Positions 8,623 to 18,438 of a stretch of DNA of 47,075 nucleotides are shown here, in pieces. The translations under genes were made by a program, and so were the position numbers. Within the stretch, counting starts at the first letter, position 1; each line of letters opens with the position of its first letter. The stretch is taken from NCBI GenBank assembly GCA_905479295.1, contig CAJQLY010000002.1, forward strand, positions 71,812 through 118,886, in the 5' to 3' direction. The notes under the pieces were generated by a model. That model was not told where the DNA came from, ran no database searches, and worked only from the letters and a program-made list of their open reading frames with translations. This DNA is from an uncultured Gammaproteobacteria bacterium. GTDB lineage: Bacteria > Pseudomonadota > Gammaproteobacteria > UBA4575.

Positions 8623-9585
8623 TTATAACCGCGCCTGCACTTGATGCCGCGCGAGTTCTACTGCTGCTAGTAAACTACCTGCATTGGCCTTGCCACTGCC
8701 GGCTAGATCGAGGGCAGTGCCGTGATCAACCGAGGTACGGATGATTGGCAGGCCTAGTGTGGTATTTACGGCATCACCAAAACCGATATGTTTTAGCACT
8801 GGTAAGCCTTGATCATGGTACATCGCAAAGACCGCATCGGTATGCTGCAAGTGATGTTGGCAGAAAATAGTATCCGCTGGATGTGGTCCACTGACATTGA
8901 TGCCTTGTTCACGCAGCTGTTTTAGAGCTGGTTCGATAATCTCAATTTCTTCACGTCCTAAATGCCCCTGTTCACCGGCATGTGGGTTCAAACCACAGAC
9001 TGCAATGTGTGGATTTTCCAATGCAAATTTAGTGCGTAGGTCATGCTCGAGTATGGATACTTTATGAATAATTAGATCACGTGTGATCGCTTGCGCTACA
9101 GCAGCTAATGGTAGATGTGTTGTGGCTAAGGCGACGCGCACATTACCGGCAACCAGTAACATGACGACTTCACTATTGGTGTGTTCGGCAAAGTATTCAG
9201 TATGGCCGGTGAAGGCGACACCAGCGTCGTTGATTACTCCCTTGTGTAAAGGTGCGGTTACTATCGCACTGTAATCACCGGCGACGGTGCCACGTAGAGC
9301 TTCATCAAGGCAGGCAAGTACATGCTGAGCATTGGCTGGGTCAAGTGTTCCTGGAACAACGGTGCTGCTGGTTGGGATCGATTTAAAGCGTAGCTGATGA
9401 TCACTAACAGTTGTTTCTTCAGTTAGCTCGAGATGGATGCCTAGCTGTTCTGCGCGTTGCCTTAGTGCGCTTTCATCACTAATAACAATGCAGTCTTTAA
9501 GCCGAGGTATTGATTGCAAGATAATATCTAGCCCAATACCAGCAGGTTCTCCGGCAGTAATCGCTAATGGTGCGCAGGTCTGCAC
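8623..9585 (-). CDS. pdxA: 4-hydroxythreonine-4-phosphate dehydrogenase
   Basis: PdxA oxidises 4-phosphohydroxy-L-threonine in the DXP-dependent route to pyridoxal 5'-phosphate. The 320-residue protein has GHTEYF (127-132), the metal-ligand region around His157, GLNPHAGE (198-205), MYHDQG (255-260) and RTSVDHGTA (283-291), all family signatures. PLP is the cofactor of SgaA, Dat and GlyA in the C1 and cell-wall pathways seen elsewhere here. The start lies 6 bases after the surA stop, so the two are probably cotranscribed. Confidence 0.96.
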   Translation of the reverse strand: MQTCAPLAITAGEPAGIGLDIILQSIPRLKDCIVISDESALRQRAEQLGIHLELTEETTVSDHQLRFKSIPTSSTVVPGTLDPANAQHVLACLDEALRGTVAGDYSAIVTAPLHKGVINDAGVAFTGHTEYFAEHTNSEVVMLLVAGNVRVALATTHLPLAAVAQAITRDLIIHKVSILEHDLRTKFALENPHIAVCGLNPHAGEQGHLGREEIEIIEPALKQLREQGINVSGPHPADTIFCQHHLQHTDAVFAMYHDQGLPVLKHIGFGDAVNTTLGLPIIRTSVDHGTALDLAGSGKANAGSLLAAVELARHQVQARL

Positions 9586-9591
9586 TGTCGT

Positions 9592-10911
9592 TTATGGCGC
9601 CTTACTAGAGGCGTCAGTCAATAAACGGTTATCGACATAACTTTCATCGACTAACTGACGTATCCAGAGATCTGTTTCTTCTTCTACTTTTCGCTGGCGA
9701 ATTGTATTACGGGCTGCCTCACGTTGAGCATCTTTTGAGTTGTCATGTTGGCGACGCTCTAATACTTCTAGAATATGCCAACCAAAGCGACTCTTGAATG
9801 GTTCACTGACCTGGCCGATAGATAATTTAGCGGCAGTGTCACGGAATGCAGGGGCTAAGGCATCAGGAGCTACCCAGTCTAAGGCACCACCATTGACTGC
9901 AGTCCCTGGGTCATCAGAATTTGCACGTGCTAGTTCTGAGAAATCGGCACCATTAATGATACGGGTACGCAACGAGGTTAGATCACGTAAGGCATCGGCA
10001 TCACTGCGTACGGCATTGGTACGTAATAAGATATGACGGCTACGCATTTGTGCAATCAGAACAGTTTCATTACCGCGTGTATCAATAATTTTAAATAGGT
10101 GTAAGCCGTTAGGGCTACGAACAATCTTGCTTAAATCACCAGCTGCCATATTGCCTAACTGATCAGAAAAAATAGCGGGCAGTTGATCGCGGTTACGCCA
10201 GCCTAGGTCACCACCTTCAAGTGCATCCTGTGACTGTGAGTAACTAATAGCGAGCTGTGTGAAGCTGTCGCCTTTCTGTGCCAGTTGCTCCACTTCATTT
10301 ATTTTGGTCCGTGCTTGTTGTAACTGTTCAGGTGTTGGGTCTATCGGTAGCTGTATCAGGATATGAGCAATGCGGTATTCCAAATCGATGCTAGGATTTT
10401 TTTGTTGTTGTTCTAATAATGTATTTATTTCCTGATCGGAGACTTGGATCTTGCTCTCAACTGCACGGCGGCGTACTTGGCCGATAAACATCTCAGTGCG
10501 AACCTGTTCACGAAAGGCGATGTAATTGATGCGCTGTTTTAGAAGGGTTTGACGAAACTCTTCTAGGGTCATGCGGTTACGTTCTGCCAGACCCTGCATC
10601 GCTCGATCAAGTGCTGGTTGATCGATCTCAATACCACGGCGTTCACCCCAAGTCATTTGTAGGCGCTCTGAGATCATACGATTGAGCACTTGCTCGGTGA
10701 AGATGTCATCACTAGGGAATTGAGCTTGATCACCGGCCTGCGCACGGATAACTGCCATGCGCTGGAGTAGCTCATTCTCAGTAATAACCGAGTCTTCAAC
10801 GACTGCGGCGATCGTGTCGATTAAGATTTCAGCATAGGCTGCGCCATTGAGCGCAAGTGAGAGTAGTAGCGCTTGCGCTAACTTAGTCAGTGTAGGTGTT
10901 ACGATCTTCAT
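9592..10911 (-). CDS. surA: periplasmic chaperone / peptidyl-prolyl isomerase SurA
   Basis: SurA escorts unfolded outer-membrane proteins, including LptD, across the periplasm to the BAM complex. From ATG 10911 the protein is 439 residues, with a signal peptide ending AAYA (about residue 27), an N-terminal chaperone region, and two parvulin domains at about 177-277 (IAHILI) and 288-386 (SRHILL). A start ten codons upstream is possible; I prefer 10911 because the signal peptide begins there and GAGG precedes it closely. It overlaps the 3' end of lptD by 29 bases. Confidence 0.95.
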   Translation of the reverse strand: MKIVTPTLTKLAQALLLSLALNGAAYAEILIDTIAAVVEDSVITENELLQRMAVIRAQAGDQAQFPSDDIFTEQVLNRMISERLQMTWGERRGIEIDQPALDRAMQGLAERNRMTLEEFRQTLLKQRINYIAFREQVRTEMFIGQVRRRAVESKIQVSDQEINTLLEQQQKNPSIDLEYRIAHILIQLPIDPTPEQLQQARTKINEVEQLAQKGDSFTQLAISYSQSQDALEGGDLGWRNRDQLPAIFSDQLGNMAAGDLSKIVRSPNGLHLFKIIDTRGNETVLIAQMRSRHILLRTNAVRSDADALRDLTSLRTRIINGADFSELARANSDDPGTAVNGGALDWVAPDALAPAFRDTAAKLSIGQVSEPFKSRFGWHILEVLERRQHDNSKDAQREAARNTIRQRKVEEETDLWIRQLVDESYVDNRLLTDASSKAP

Positions 10912-13033
10912 AACCTCGAATGCTACCTTGTAGTTGTTCACTAAGTGCAGAGCCTAATGTAGTTAAGCCTTTCAGGGTGAATTGTACTTCTATACTTTTA
11001 TTGTAGTCACCTTCACTATCATTGGTGTAGCGGCGACCAACAACACGGATCTTCCAGCAGCAGGTATCGTATTCAAGGCCTGCTAGTAAATCGATGTCTT
11101 GTTCTTCTTTTAAATCATAGTTCCAACGACCTACAGCACGCCATTCACTTGAGATGGGCACGATAACGGAAAGGTCAGACTGCGAGTAGTCTAGACGACG
11201 GTAACGGTGTGCTAGATTTAGAACGATGTTACGTTCTGATGTGTAATTTAGACTGACATTGGAACGGTCAAACTGATCCTCATAGGTATCATAGGTTGCG
11301 CTAGCCACGGCACGTATAGCTTTGTTTGGTGTTATCGATAACTCTGCAGCTATATTCGATGAGTTTTCATCAACTTCAGCAGTGCTGTCGGTTTCTGTCA
11401 CTTCTAGGTTTCTGAAGTAGAAGATCTGGCCAACACTGGCACGTAGTAATTCGCGGCCACTATCTTGCGAAAATAAGCGACTAGTTAGAGCTGCGGTTAG
11501 TTGATTGGCGTCGGCTATCCGGTCGACATTAGAGAATCGATTAGTACGAAATATCTGGGCAAAGGTGAATTCATTTTCACCGGTATCAAAGACAGGGATA
11601 TCATTTTGTGAACGCTTCGGTGTATGTAGATAAAACAGGCGTGGCTCTAAGGTTTGTCGATAAGCTAGGCCACCAAGTGGGCGTTCAAATAAGGCTTTAG
11701 CATCCAAAGAAAAGCTAGGCAGACTACGATCGGGTGTATCATCACCTGAGTTATTGTTTAAGTCATAACGGGTATGCATTAAACGCATGGCTGGTTTGAT
11801 GGAATAGGCTGCATTGGCCCAAGTGCGACTCAGCTCCATCTGAAAGTGACTACGTTCACCATCAACTTTGGAATCGTGATCAAAAGAGGTCCATTCGCCA
11901 CGGGATGTGAATTCAAAGCTGCCGGGTAAACCAAAGCGATTATTAATTTGGAGTTGTGGCCGGATAGTGTAAGGGTCATCGATTGAATCATGGTTTTCAT
12001 CCACGATTTGGAAATCTTGGTAGCGTAGGCGACCATTCCAGCTGCCACCGAAGTGTTGCGCGCTATAGTTTAAATCACCACGACGTTCTAAACGCTGTAA
12101 GCTACTGGCACCTAAGGTATCACCTAAATCTTCAAAGTAGGTGTCATCAGAGGCCTTGTTGAATAGTAGGTCAGTGCTCCAAGCCTGTGTGAAGCGTTGT
12201 TTATGCGAGAGACTGAGGTAATAACGACCATCGTTATACTCGCTATCATCAATCGCTCGCAGATTTATTTGTCCAGCATAGTGTTCATCGAGGTAACGGG
12301 TCTGTAAGCCTAGCTCGGTACCACGTTTGGTGAAATAACGAGGTGTGATTAAAGCGTCACGATTAGGCGCGATATTCCAGTACCAAGGTGTTTCTATTGA
12401 GAAGCCAGATGAGCTACTACGGGACCAAGTTGGGGTAACGAAGCCAGTCTTACGCTCGCCTGTGAGTGAGAAACTCATATAGGGAGAATAGAAAATAGGG
12501 ACACCTTTAAAGCGTGTGGTGACATTGCGGCCAGTAGCGATACCGGTCTTGCGGTTGATGCTGACATCTTTTCCACGTAGCTCCCAAGAGCGAGCGGTAA
12601 ATGTACAGGTGGAGTAAGTACCGTTATCTAGTTCAATGATCTCTTCTGACACCTTACGGGCTTGATCAGCCGTACCACTACCATGGGATGGCGCATACCA
12701 ATAAGTAACATCGTTACCTACTGCGGTTTTATCATCAGTGCGGTATTCACCAGAAATAGGCGCTTGCATGGTGTATTCGTCGTCATAGATGACAACATTA
12801 CCAGTCGCTATCGCTTTATTCTCTTTGTCAGAATACTGTACATGGTCAGCGTGTAGGTGCTCATTGTTACGAAACATGTGCACACGATTAGGGGTATTAT
12901 CATCCAGAGATGGTAGACCCAAGCTCTCACGAGGTTGCCCCTGAGGGCCACATTGTTTGAAGCGAAATAGGTCTTCTGCGACGGCTGTCGAGCTGAAAAA
13001 AAGGCTTAAAATAAGGATTAGGCTAAAACGCAT
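10883..13033 (-). CDS. lptD: LPS-assembly outer-membrane protein LptD
   Basis: LptD is the outer-membrane barrel that, with LptE, inserts lipopolysaccharide in the outer leaflet. The 716-residue protein has a signal peptide (about 1-19), an N-terminal OstA/LptA-like beta-jellyroll, and a C-terminal barrel. All four disulfide cysteines of the family are present: C28, C143 and the pair C658-C659. It begins the surA/pdxA/ksgA series, as in most gammaproteobacteria, and is divergent from an RND efflux operon. murU and amgK, which sit beside lptD in pseudomonads, are about 15 kb away here. Confidence 0.95.
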   Translation of the reverse strand: MRFSLILILSLFFSSTAVAEDLFRFKQCGPQGQPRESLGLPSLDDNTPNRVHMFRNNEHLHADHVQYSDKENKAIATGNVVIYDDEYTMQAPISGEYRTDDKTAVGNDVTYWYAPSHGSGTADQARKVSEEIIELDNGTYSTCTFTARSWELRGKDVSINRKTGIATGRNVTTRFKGVPIFYSPYMSFSLTGERKTGFVTPTWSRSSSSGFSIETPWYWNIAPNRDALITPRYFTKRGTELGLQTRYLDEHYAGQINLRAIDDSEYNDGRYYLSLSHKQRFTQAWSTDLLFNKASDDTYFEDLGDTLGASSLQRLERRGDLNYSAQHFGGSWNGRLRYQDFQIVDENHDSIDDPYTIRPQLQINNRFGLPGSFEFTSRGEWTSFDHDSKVDGERSHFQMELSRTWANAAYSIKPAMRLMHTRYDLNNNSGDDTPDRSLPSFSLDAKALFERPLGGLAYRQTLEPRLFYLHTPKRSQNDIPVFDTGENEFTFAQIFRTNRFSNVDRIADANQLTAALTSRLFSQDSGRELLRASVGQIFYFRNLEVTETDSTAEVDENSSNIAAELSITPNKAIRAVASATYDTYEDQFDRSNVSLNYTSERNIVLNLAHRYRRLDYSQSDLSVIVPISSEWRAVGRWNYDLKEEQDIDLLAGLEYDTCCWKIRVVGRRYTNDSEGDYNKSIEVQFTLKGLTTLGSALSEQLQGSIRGYEDRNTYTD

Positions 13034-13142
13034 AATAGGATTGTAATTAGTTCCAATAGAGCAAGAAAATTTGGATGGGTAGCCTGTTTCGATGGGCGCA
13101 ACAGGATTGTTGTTTATTTTCGCCTAAAATTAGATTGAAAGC
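13034..13142. promoter_or_regulatory. divergent intergenic region lptD / RND operon
   Basis: Both start codons face outward from this 109-base gap, so it must hold promoters for lptD and for the efflux genes. An inverted repeat CCTGTT (13083-13088) and AACAGG (13100-13105) could be an operator. I see no convincing -35/-10 pair and no regulator gene nearby. Confidence 0.4.
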
Positions 13143-14333
13143 ATGAATAGTATAGAGCATTACAGACAAAAAGGTGCGGTTAGAAAGACTTTGCTAGTTA
13201 TCATAGCGATAGTCGCACTCAGTATTAGCATAATTTGGGGTTTGGTGGTGACAAAGTCTGAGCCAGTCATGGTCTTGCAAGCAACTCCTGCGCTTAAAGT
13301 GACCCTGACAACAGTACAAAGACAGTCGCTACAGCCATATGAAAAGCTTACTGGCAGACTTTATCCGCTGCGCTCTAGTGCGCTTCATTTCGAGGTTGCT
13401 GGACGCTTGGCAGGACGTTTGGTTGAGCCCGGTGCCGCAGTGAGCCAAGGCCAACCTCTATTACAATTGGATCGATCTGATTATGCAGACCGGTTAAAGC
13501 AAGCACAGTCTGAATTCAATATTGAAAAACAGGGTGCTGAGCGAGATCGTGTGCTATTGCAATTAGCGCAGGCCAATCTACAACTACAAGAGAATAAGCA
13601 GCGTCGTCTAGAGCAACTAAGCAGTAAGAACATGGTGGCGAAGAATCAACTTGATGATGCGCATCAACAGGTGATTGCACTGCGTGGTGAAGTACAGAAG
13701 TTAGAGTTTTCCACCATGACCGCCAATAGTCGAATTGCAATGCAGCAAAGTAAGCTGTCTCAAGCGCAACGTAATTTGGCACGGACTACTTTACGTGCTC
13801 CATTTGACGGCTATGTTAATGAGGTGATGTTAGAGCAGGGTGACCGGGTCAGTCTTAATGCGCTCGCTCTTACAGTAGTCGATACCAGTGCTTATGACCT
13901 ACAGTTGCAATTGCGAGGCGAATTATTGAGTGGCCTATCTTTGGCACAAGAGGTCACGGTAGATGTTGCTGGTTATCAATATGACGCTACAGTGATTGCA
14001 TTACAGCCAGATCCAGACTTGGACACTAATACACACGAACTACGGTTACGTTTGCAGGGTGAGGGTTTGCGCTCAGGTATGCTAGCGGCAGCCAATCTGC
14101 CACATCAGCGATTAAACCAAGTGCTTACTATTCCTAGTGCCGCTGTCTTGAGCCTACGTGGTGAGAGCTATGTTTTTGTTTACAACGAAGGGTTAGTTCA
14201 TCGCAATTTAGTTCAGCTAGGTAAGCGTGTAGGGCAACAAGTGCTGGTGCTTGAAGGTTTGCAGGCGGGGCAAGCAGTAGTCGCTAGAGATATTGTCTCA
14301 CTGCGTGATGGACAAGCGGTTGTCTTTGAGTAA
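13143..14333 (+). CDS. RND efflux membrane-fusion (periplasmic adaptor) protein
   Basis: The 396-residue protein is an HlyD/AcrA-type adaptor linking an inner-membrane RND pump to an outer-membrane channel. It has an N-terminal membrane anchor (about 18-35), a lipoyl/biotinyl-like half near 80-110, a long coiled-coil hairpin (about 110-215) rich in Gln, Arg and Glu, the second lipoyl half (RTTLRAPFDGYV), then beta-barrel and membrane-proximal domains. There is no lipobox. It is 9 bases before the pump gene. No outer-membrane TolC-like gene or TetR regulator lies beside it. The substrate is unknown. Confidence 0.88.
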   Translation: MNSIEHYRQKGAVRKTLLVIIAIVALSISIIWGLVVTKSEPVMVLQATPALKVTLTTVQRQSLQPYEKLTGRLYPLRSSALHFEVAGRLAGRLVEPGAAVSQGQPLLQLDRSDYADRLKQAQSEFNIEKQGAERDRVLLQLAQANLQLQENKQRRLEQLSSKNMVAKNQLDDAHQQVIALRGEVQKLEFSTMTANSRIAMQQSKLSQAQRNLARTTLRAPFDGYVNEVMLEQGDRVSLNALALTVVDTSAYDLQLQLRGELLSGLSLAQEVTVDVAGYQYDATVIALQPDPDLDTNTHELRLRLQGEGLRSGMLAAANLPHQRLNQVLTIPSAAVLSLRGESYVFVYNEGLVHRNLVQLGKRVGQQVLVLEGLQAGQAVVARDIVSLRDGQAVVFE

Positions 14334-14342
14334 GGCATAGCT

Positions 14343-17300
14343 ATGGGTATTATTCAGTTTTCCATTCGTAATTCGCTGGTTGTTAATCTCTTCCTCCTTA
14401 TTGTTGTTATTGCTGGTGCCTTAGCCTGGACTAATCTACCTCAGGAAATGTTTCCGGTGGTCGATCTTGACCGTGTTCGTGTCACAACAGAATTTGAAGG
14501 TGCACCTCCTGCTGAGGTCGAAAAGCAGATCACACTAGTTATTGAAGAAGAGCTAGAAAGTCTGCCAGATATTGATCTAGTCACTTCTGAAAGCTCTGAA
14601 GGGCTGTCTAAAATTGAGATTCAGCTCAAGCCAGATACCGATGTCGATGATTTTCTGATTGAAGTTCGAGCCTTGGTTGATGCCATCAACGACCTGCCAG
14701 AAGAAGCTGAAACAGCAACAGTAAGCCGTCTGAAAACACGTTTCCCAGTGATTAGTTTGGCTCTCTATGGCGATATTCCACCTGGACTTTTATACGCTAC
14801 TGCAGAGGATGTCAGGCGCGATATTCTGGCATTACCTGGTGTTGGTAGTGTCGGTATTGCAGGGGATAGAGATTGGGAGTTATGGATTGTGGTTGATCCA
14901 CAACACCTAGCTGCACGGGCAATTACTCTAGAGCAGGTGCAACAGTCGATACGAGCTAATTTAAGAGATTTGCCTGGTGGTTCGGTGCAATCTTCTGAAG
15001 GCGATATTTTGCTACGGGGTATGGGTGTAGCCAATAGTGTTGAGGCAGTCGAACGCTTAGTCATACAAAGTGAGATTGGTGGCGGCCAGTTGATGCTGGG
15101 AGAGGTTGCTGAAGTTCAGTTACGGCTACAAGAAGAACAAACATTGGGACGCTTTAATGGTGCTCCCTCAATTAACTTAACCATTACCAAAACAGCTAAG
15201 GCTTCGACCATTGATATCGCTGCTGCTGTCCGAACCTATACAGATGAAATCAGAGCAAGCTTGCCGCTAGGGATTGAGGTTGGGTTATTTAGTGATCTTT
15301 CGGTGTACGTTAAAACACGTTTAGATACGGTTAAGTCCTCTGGCCTGATTGGCTTGATCTTGGTCTTAGCTTCGCTCTACTGGTTCTTAAATTTCCGTGT
15401 CGCCTTTATTACTGCTTTGGGTATTCCCGTATCATTCTTGATTGGTGTGATCTTGATGTATTACCTGGGCTACACCATCAATATGATCTCTTTATTTGCC
15501 TTCTTGATTGCCCTAGGCATGATTGTCGACGATGCGATTATTGTGACTGAGAATGTCTATCGGCACATCGAAAATGGTGTCGCTCCTAGACAGGCGGCGA
15601 GAATTGGTTCGGCAGAGGTGTTTTGGCCAATCGTGGCATCGACTACCACGACAATTGCTGCATTCATGCCGATGTTTGGCATTACCGGAACCATGGGTAA
15701 GTTTATTGAAGTGATCCCTGTCGTGGTGACGGTCACATTGATTGGTTCTCTGATTGAGGCCTTTGTGATCTTGCCAGCCCATGCTGCCGATTACCTGCGG
15801 CTAAAGAAGGAAAAGAAAAAGAGTAGGTTTTGGTCTCAGGGCTTACAGCGTTATTTATCGGTACTTCGTTGGTCGTTGCTTAATCGCTATATTGTCTCTA
15901 TAGGCACCTTGGCTATCCTCGCTATCTTCCTCACCTATGCTGCTACTCGGTTACCCTACAATCAATTTGGTAGCGTTGAGACAGGCCAATTCATGGTTAA
16001 CATTGAGGCGCCTAATACCTACAGTTTGGATGACTCAGCACTATTAGCTGAAACAATCGAAGAACGCATTCTGTCATCCATGGATGAACAGCAAGAGCTT
16101 AAGTCGATGTTAACGAATGTGGGTGTTACCTTGATTGACTTCAATCGTCTGAAGATGGGTAGCCACTACATTCAAATTATTATTGATCTAGAAAAAGCCG
16201 CACCTAAAGGCTTCATTGAAAACTATGTCTCACCGGTGGTGAATCTAAAATTCAGTACTGAGGGTACGCGTAGTCGTAGCACGGAAGAGGTGATTAATCA
16301 GATCCGTATGCAGTTACAGGATATTGCCGGTGTTCAACGCTTTTCTATCCTGCGTCCACAGGGTGGGCCAGCGGGGTCTGATATTGAGGTTGGTGTGAGT
16401 GGCGATAACATTGATCGTCTGATCGCGCTTTCTAGTGAGGTGAAACAATTCCTACGTCAGTTACCTGGGGTTCAGGATGTACAGCAAGATTTAGAGCCGG
16501 GTAAATTAGAGTATCAATATAGCTTGAATGAGCGGGGCCGTGAGTTAGGCCTAACGCAACAACAAATATCAAATGCCGTACGAACCGGTTATGTTGGATT
16601 AGAGCTGGAACATGTGAGTTGGGATAACGAGCGTTATCCAGTGCGCCTGATCTATCCGGATCAACTACGCAAAGATGGTAGCACCTTGATTAATTTGCCG
16701 ATCACCTTACCTTTGGGTGAGACGGTTTATTTAGGTGAGGTGGCGGATATTACTCTGTCTCGCGGACTGGGCACCATCCTGCGCCGAGATGCTGAACGCT
16801 TGGCGTTGGTTACGGCCGAGGTTGATACTGCAGTGACAACACCAATGGAAGTGAATGCCCTGGTTGAGCGTCAATTTAGTGATCGGTTTAAAAATGACCC
16901 TAATTATGAGCTGCTATTCTTAGGTGAGAAAAAAGAGGCCAATGATTCGTTCAAAGATGTCTTTAGTGTTTTAATTATTTCGTTAGCGATAATCTTCTTT
17001 ATCCTGGCTACCTTATTTAAATCAATACTCGATCCTTTCGTTATCATGTTGGCGATCCCGTTTGGTATTGTTGGTGTGATTATCGGTCATATGTTGTTTA
17101 ACTATAATCTGCAATTCTTATCGATGATTGGCTTCCTTGCGCTAACTGGTATCGTAGTAAATGATTCACTGATTCTGGTCGACTTTGCAAAGAAACGCCG
17201 GGCACAAGGCATAGCCTGTGTGGAGGCCTTGATCGACGCTGGGCGTACACGTATTCGTCCAATCTTACTCACCACAGTGACTACCTTCCTTGGTATCTCA

Positions 17301-17501
17301 CCACTAATCTTCTTTGCTAGTGGGCAAACTGCATTCTTATCACCGATGGCGATTAGCTTGGGCTTTGGCCTGATTTTTGCGACCGTATTAATCTTGCTAG
17401 TAGTGCCTTGTTTTTACATGGTGGCAGATGATTTTAGAAACTTTTTACAACGCCTAAGGGCGCTTGCAACCGGGTTTGAGCAAGACAAGCCAGAAATCTG
17501 A
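14343..17501 (+). CDS. RND-family efflux pump, inner-membrane transporter
   Basis: The 1052-residue protein has the AcrB-like layout: a first membrane helix at about 12-30, a large periplasmic loop, six helices (about 333-490), a second periplasmic loop and a final helix bundle. The proton-relay pair D396-D397 in GMIVDDAIIVTEN is intact, so it is a proton-driven exporter. It most resembles the HAE1 branch. Without the partner channel or a regulator, the substrate (drug, lipid, metal or solvent) cannot be told. After the stop, CGCCA and TGGCG could form a weak hairpin with a 14-base loop. Confidence 0.9.
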   Translation: MGIIQFSIRNSLVVNLFLLIVVIAGALAWTNLPQEMFPVVDLDRVRVTTEFEGAPPAEVEKQITLVIEEELESLPDIDLVTSESSEGLSKIEIQLKPDTDVDDFLIEVRALVDAINDLPEEAETATVSRLKTRFPVISLALYGDIPPGLLYATAEDVRRDILALPGVGSVGIAGDRDWELWIVVDPQHLAARAITLEQVQQSIRANLRDLPGGSVQSSEGDILLRGMGVANSVEAVERLVIQSEIGGGQLMLGEVAEVQLRLQEEQTLGRFNGAPSINLTITKTAKASTIDIAAAVRTYTDEIRASLPLGIEVGLFSDLSVYVKTRLDTVKSSGLIGLILVLASLYWFLNFRVAFITALGIPVSFLIGVILMYYLGYTINMISLFAFLIALGMIVDDAIIVTENVYRHIENGVAPRQAARIGSAEVFWPIVASTTTTIAAFMPMFGITGTMGKFIEVIPVVVTVTLIGSLIEAFVILPAHAADYLRLKKEKKKSRFWSQGLQRYLSVLRWSLLNRYIVSIGTLAILAIFLTYAATRLPYNQFGSVETGQFMVNIEAPNTYSLDDSALLAETIEERILSSMDEQQELKSMLTNVGVTLIDFNRLKMGSHYIQIIIDLEKAAPKGFIENYVSPVVNLKFSTEGTRSRSTEEVINQIRMQLQDIAGVQRFSILRPQGGPAGSDIEVGVSGDNIDRLIALSSEVKQFLRQLPGVQDVQQDLEPGKLEYQYSLNERGRELGLTQQQISNAVRTGYVGLELEHVSWDNERYPVRLIYPDQLRKDGSTLINLPITLPLGETVYLGEVADITLSRGLGTILRRDAERLALVTAEVDTAVTTPMEVNALVERQFSDRFKNDPNYELLFLGEKKEANDSFKDVFSVLIISLAIIFFILATLFKSILDPFVIMLAIPFGIVGVIIGHMLFNYNLQFLSMIGFLALTGIVVNDSLILVDFAKKRRAQGIACVEALIDAGRTRIRPILLTTVTTFLGISPLIFFASGQTAFLSPMAISLGFGLIFATVLILLVVPCFYMVADDFRNFLQRLRALATGFEQDKPEI

Positions 17502-17557
17502 AAAAACGCCATGTAACTGTTATATTGGCGACTTTATTAGGCTAGTGGCGTACCAAA

Positions 17558-18400
17558 ATGAAACTCACTGCAGAAGAATTTCTAAATCAGCAGCACAAGG
17601 CGATCACCTTGCTTGGCATGTCAGGTGTGGGTAAGACCACGCTTTCAAACAAATTAGATCGTTCACGGTGGTTCCATTATTCTGGTGACTATCGTATTGG
17701 AACAAAGTATCTCGAAGAGCCGATCCTCGACAATATCAAAGCCAAGGCCATGCGTATCGACTTTTTGGCCGATCTGCTGCGTTCAGACTCGATCTATATC
17801 TGTAACAATATTACAGTGAATAACTTAGAGCCGGTGTCGACTTTTCTAGGTAAGTTGGGAGATGAGCAGCTGGATGGATTGAGTTTGGATGAGTTTAAAT
17901 ATCGCCAGCAGCTACATTGCCAAGCCGAGATCTTTGCGATGTTGGATGTACCTGCCTTTATGGATAAGGCTGTGAATATTTATGGTTATCCAAATTTCTT
18001 AAATGATGCTGGCGGTAGTCTCTGTGAGCTGAATGATGAGGAGGTGTTTGAAACCCTCTCAGAAAACAGTTTGATTCTCTATATTCGTGCGGATGAAGAG
18101 CATGAAGAGACATTATGTCAGCGTGCGATCAGTCATCCTAAGCCGCTGTATTTTCAAGAACAGTTTTTAGATAAGCATCTTGCTCAGTATCTTGAAGAGA
18201 ATAATCTGAAGCAGGCAGGTGAAATAGTGCCTGACGAATTTAGCAGCTGGATCTTTCCAAAATTACTAGAGCATCGTAAGCCACTGTATGAATCTATTGC
18301 GCAGAAATACGGTTATACCGTAGAGCTGCATGAGATTGCTCAGGTACGCGATGAAAAAGACTTCATGGATCTTGTCTGTGATGCGATTAATCGCAAGTAA
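17558..18400 (+). CDS. P-loop NTPase of unknown function, next to metA
   Basis: I do not recognise a named family. The 280-residue protein has a Walker A motif GMSGVGKTT at residues 20-28, near the N-terminus as in small kinases and shikimate-kinase-like folds. The rest is acidic and helical with no membrane segment. It precedes the homoserine acyltransferase gene by 38 bases on the same strand, so it may act in or regulate methionine synthesis, or phosphorylate a small substrate. That link rests on position only. ATG 17558 fits the Walker A position. Confidence 0.65.
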   Translation: MKLTAEEFLNQQHKAITLLGMSGVGKTTLSNKLDRSRWFHYSGDYRIGTKYLEEPILDNIKAKAMRIDFLADLLRSDSIYICNNITVNNLEPVSTFLGKLGDEQLDGLSLDEFKYRQQLHCQAEIFAMLDVPAFMDKAVNIYGYPNFLNDAGGSLCELNDEEVFETLSENSLILYIRADEEHEETLCQRAISHPKPLYFQEQFLDKHLAQYLEENNLKQAGEIVPDEFSSWIFPKLLEHRKPLYESIAQKYGYTVELHEIAQVRDEKDFMDLVCDAINRK

Positions 18401-18438
18401 TTCATAATTTTATTTAGTGTATTTAGTGGTTATAGCTC

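Noticed and set aside
17502-17557. Terminator after the RND pump gene
   Set aside because: Only a 5-base-pair stem with a 14-base loop can be drawn.
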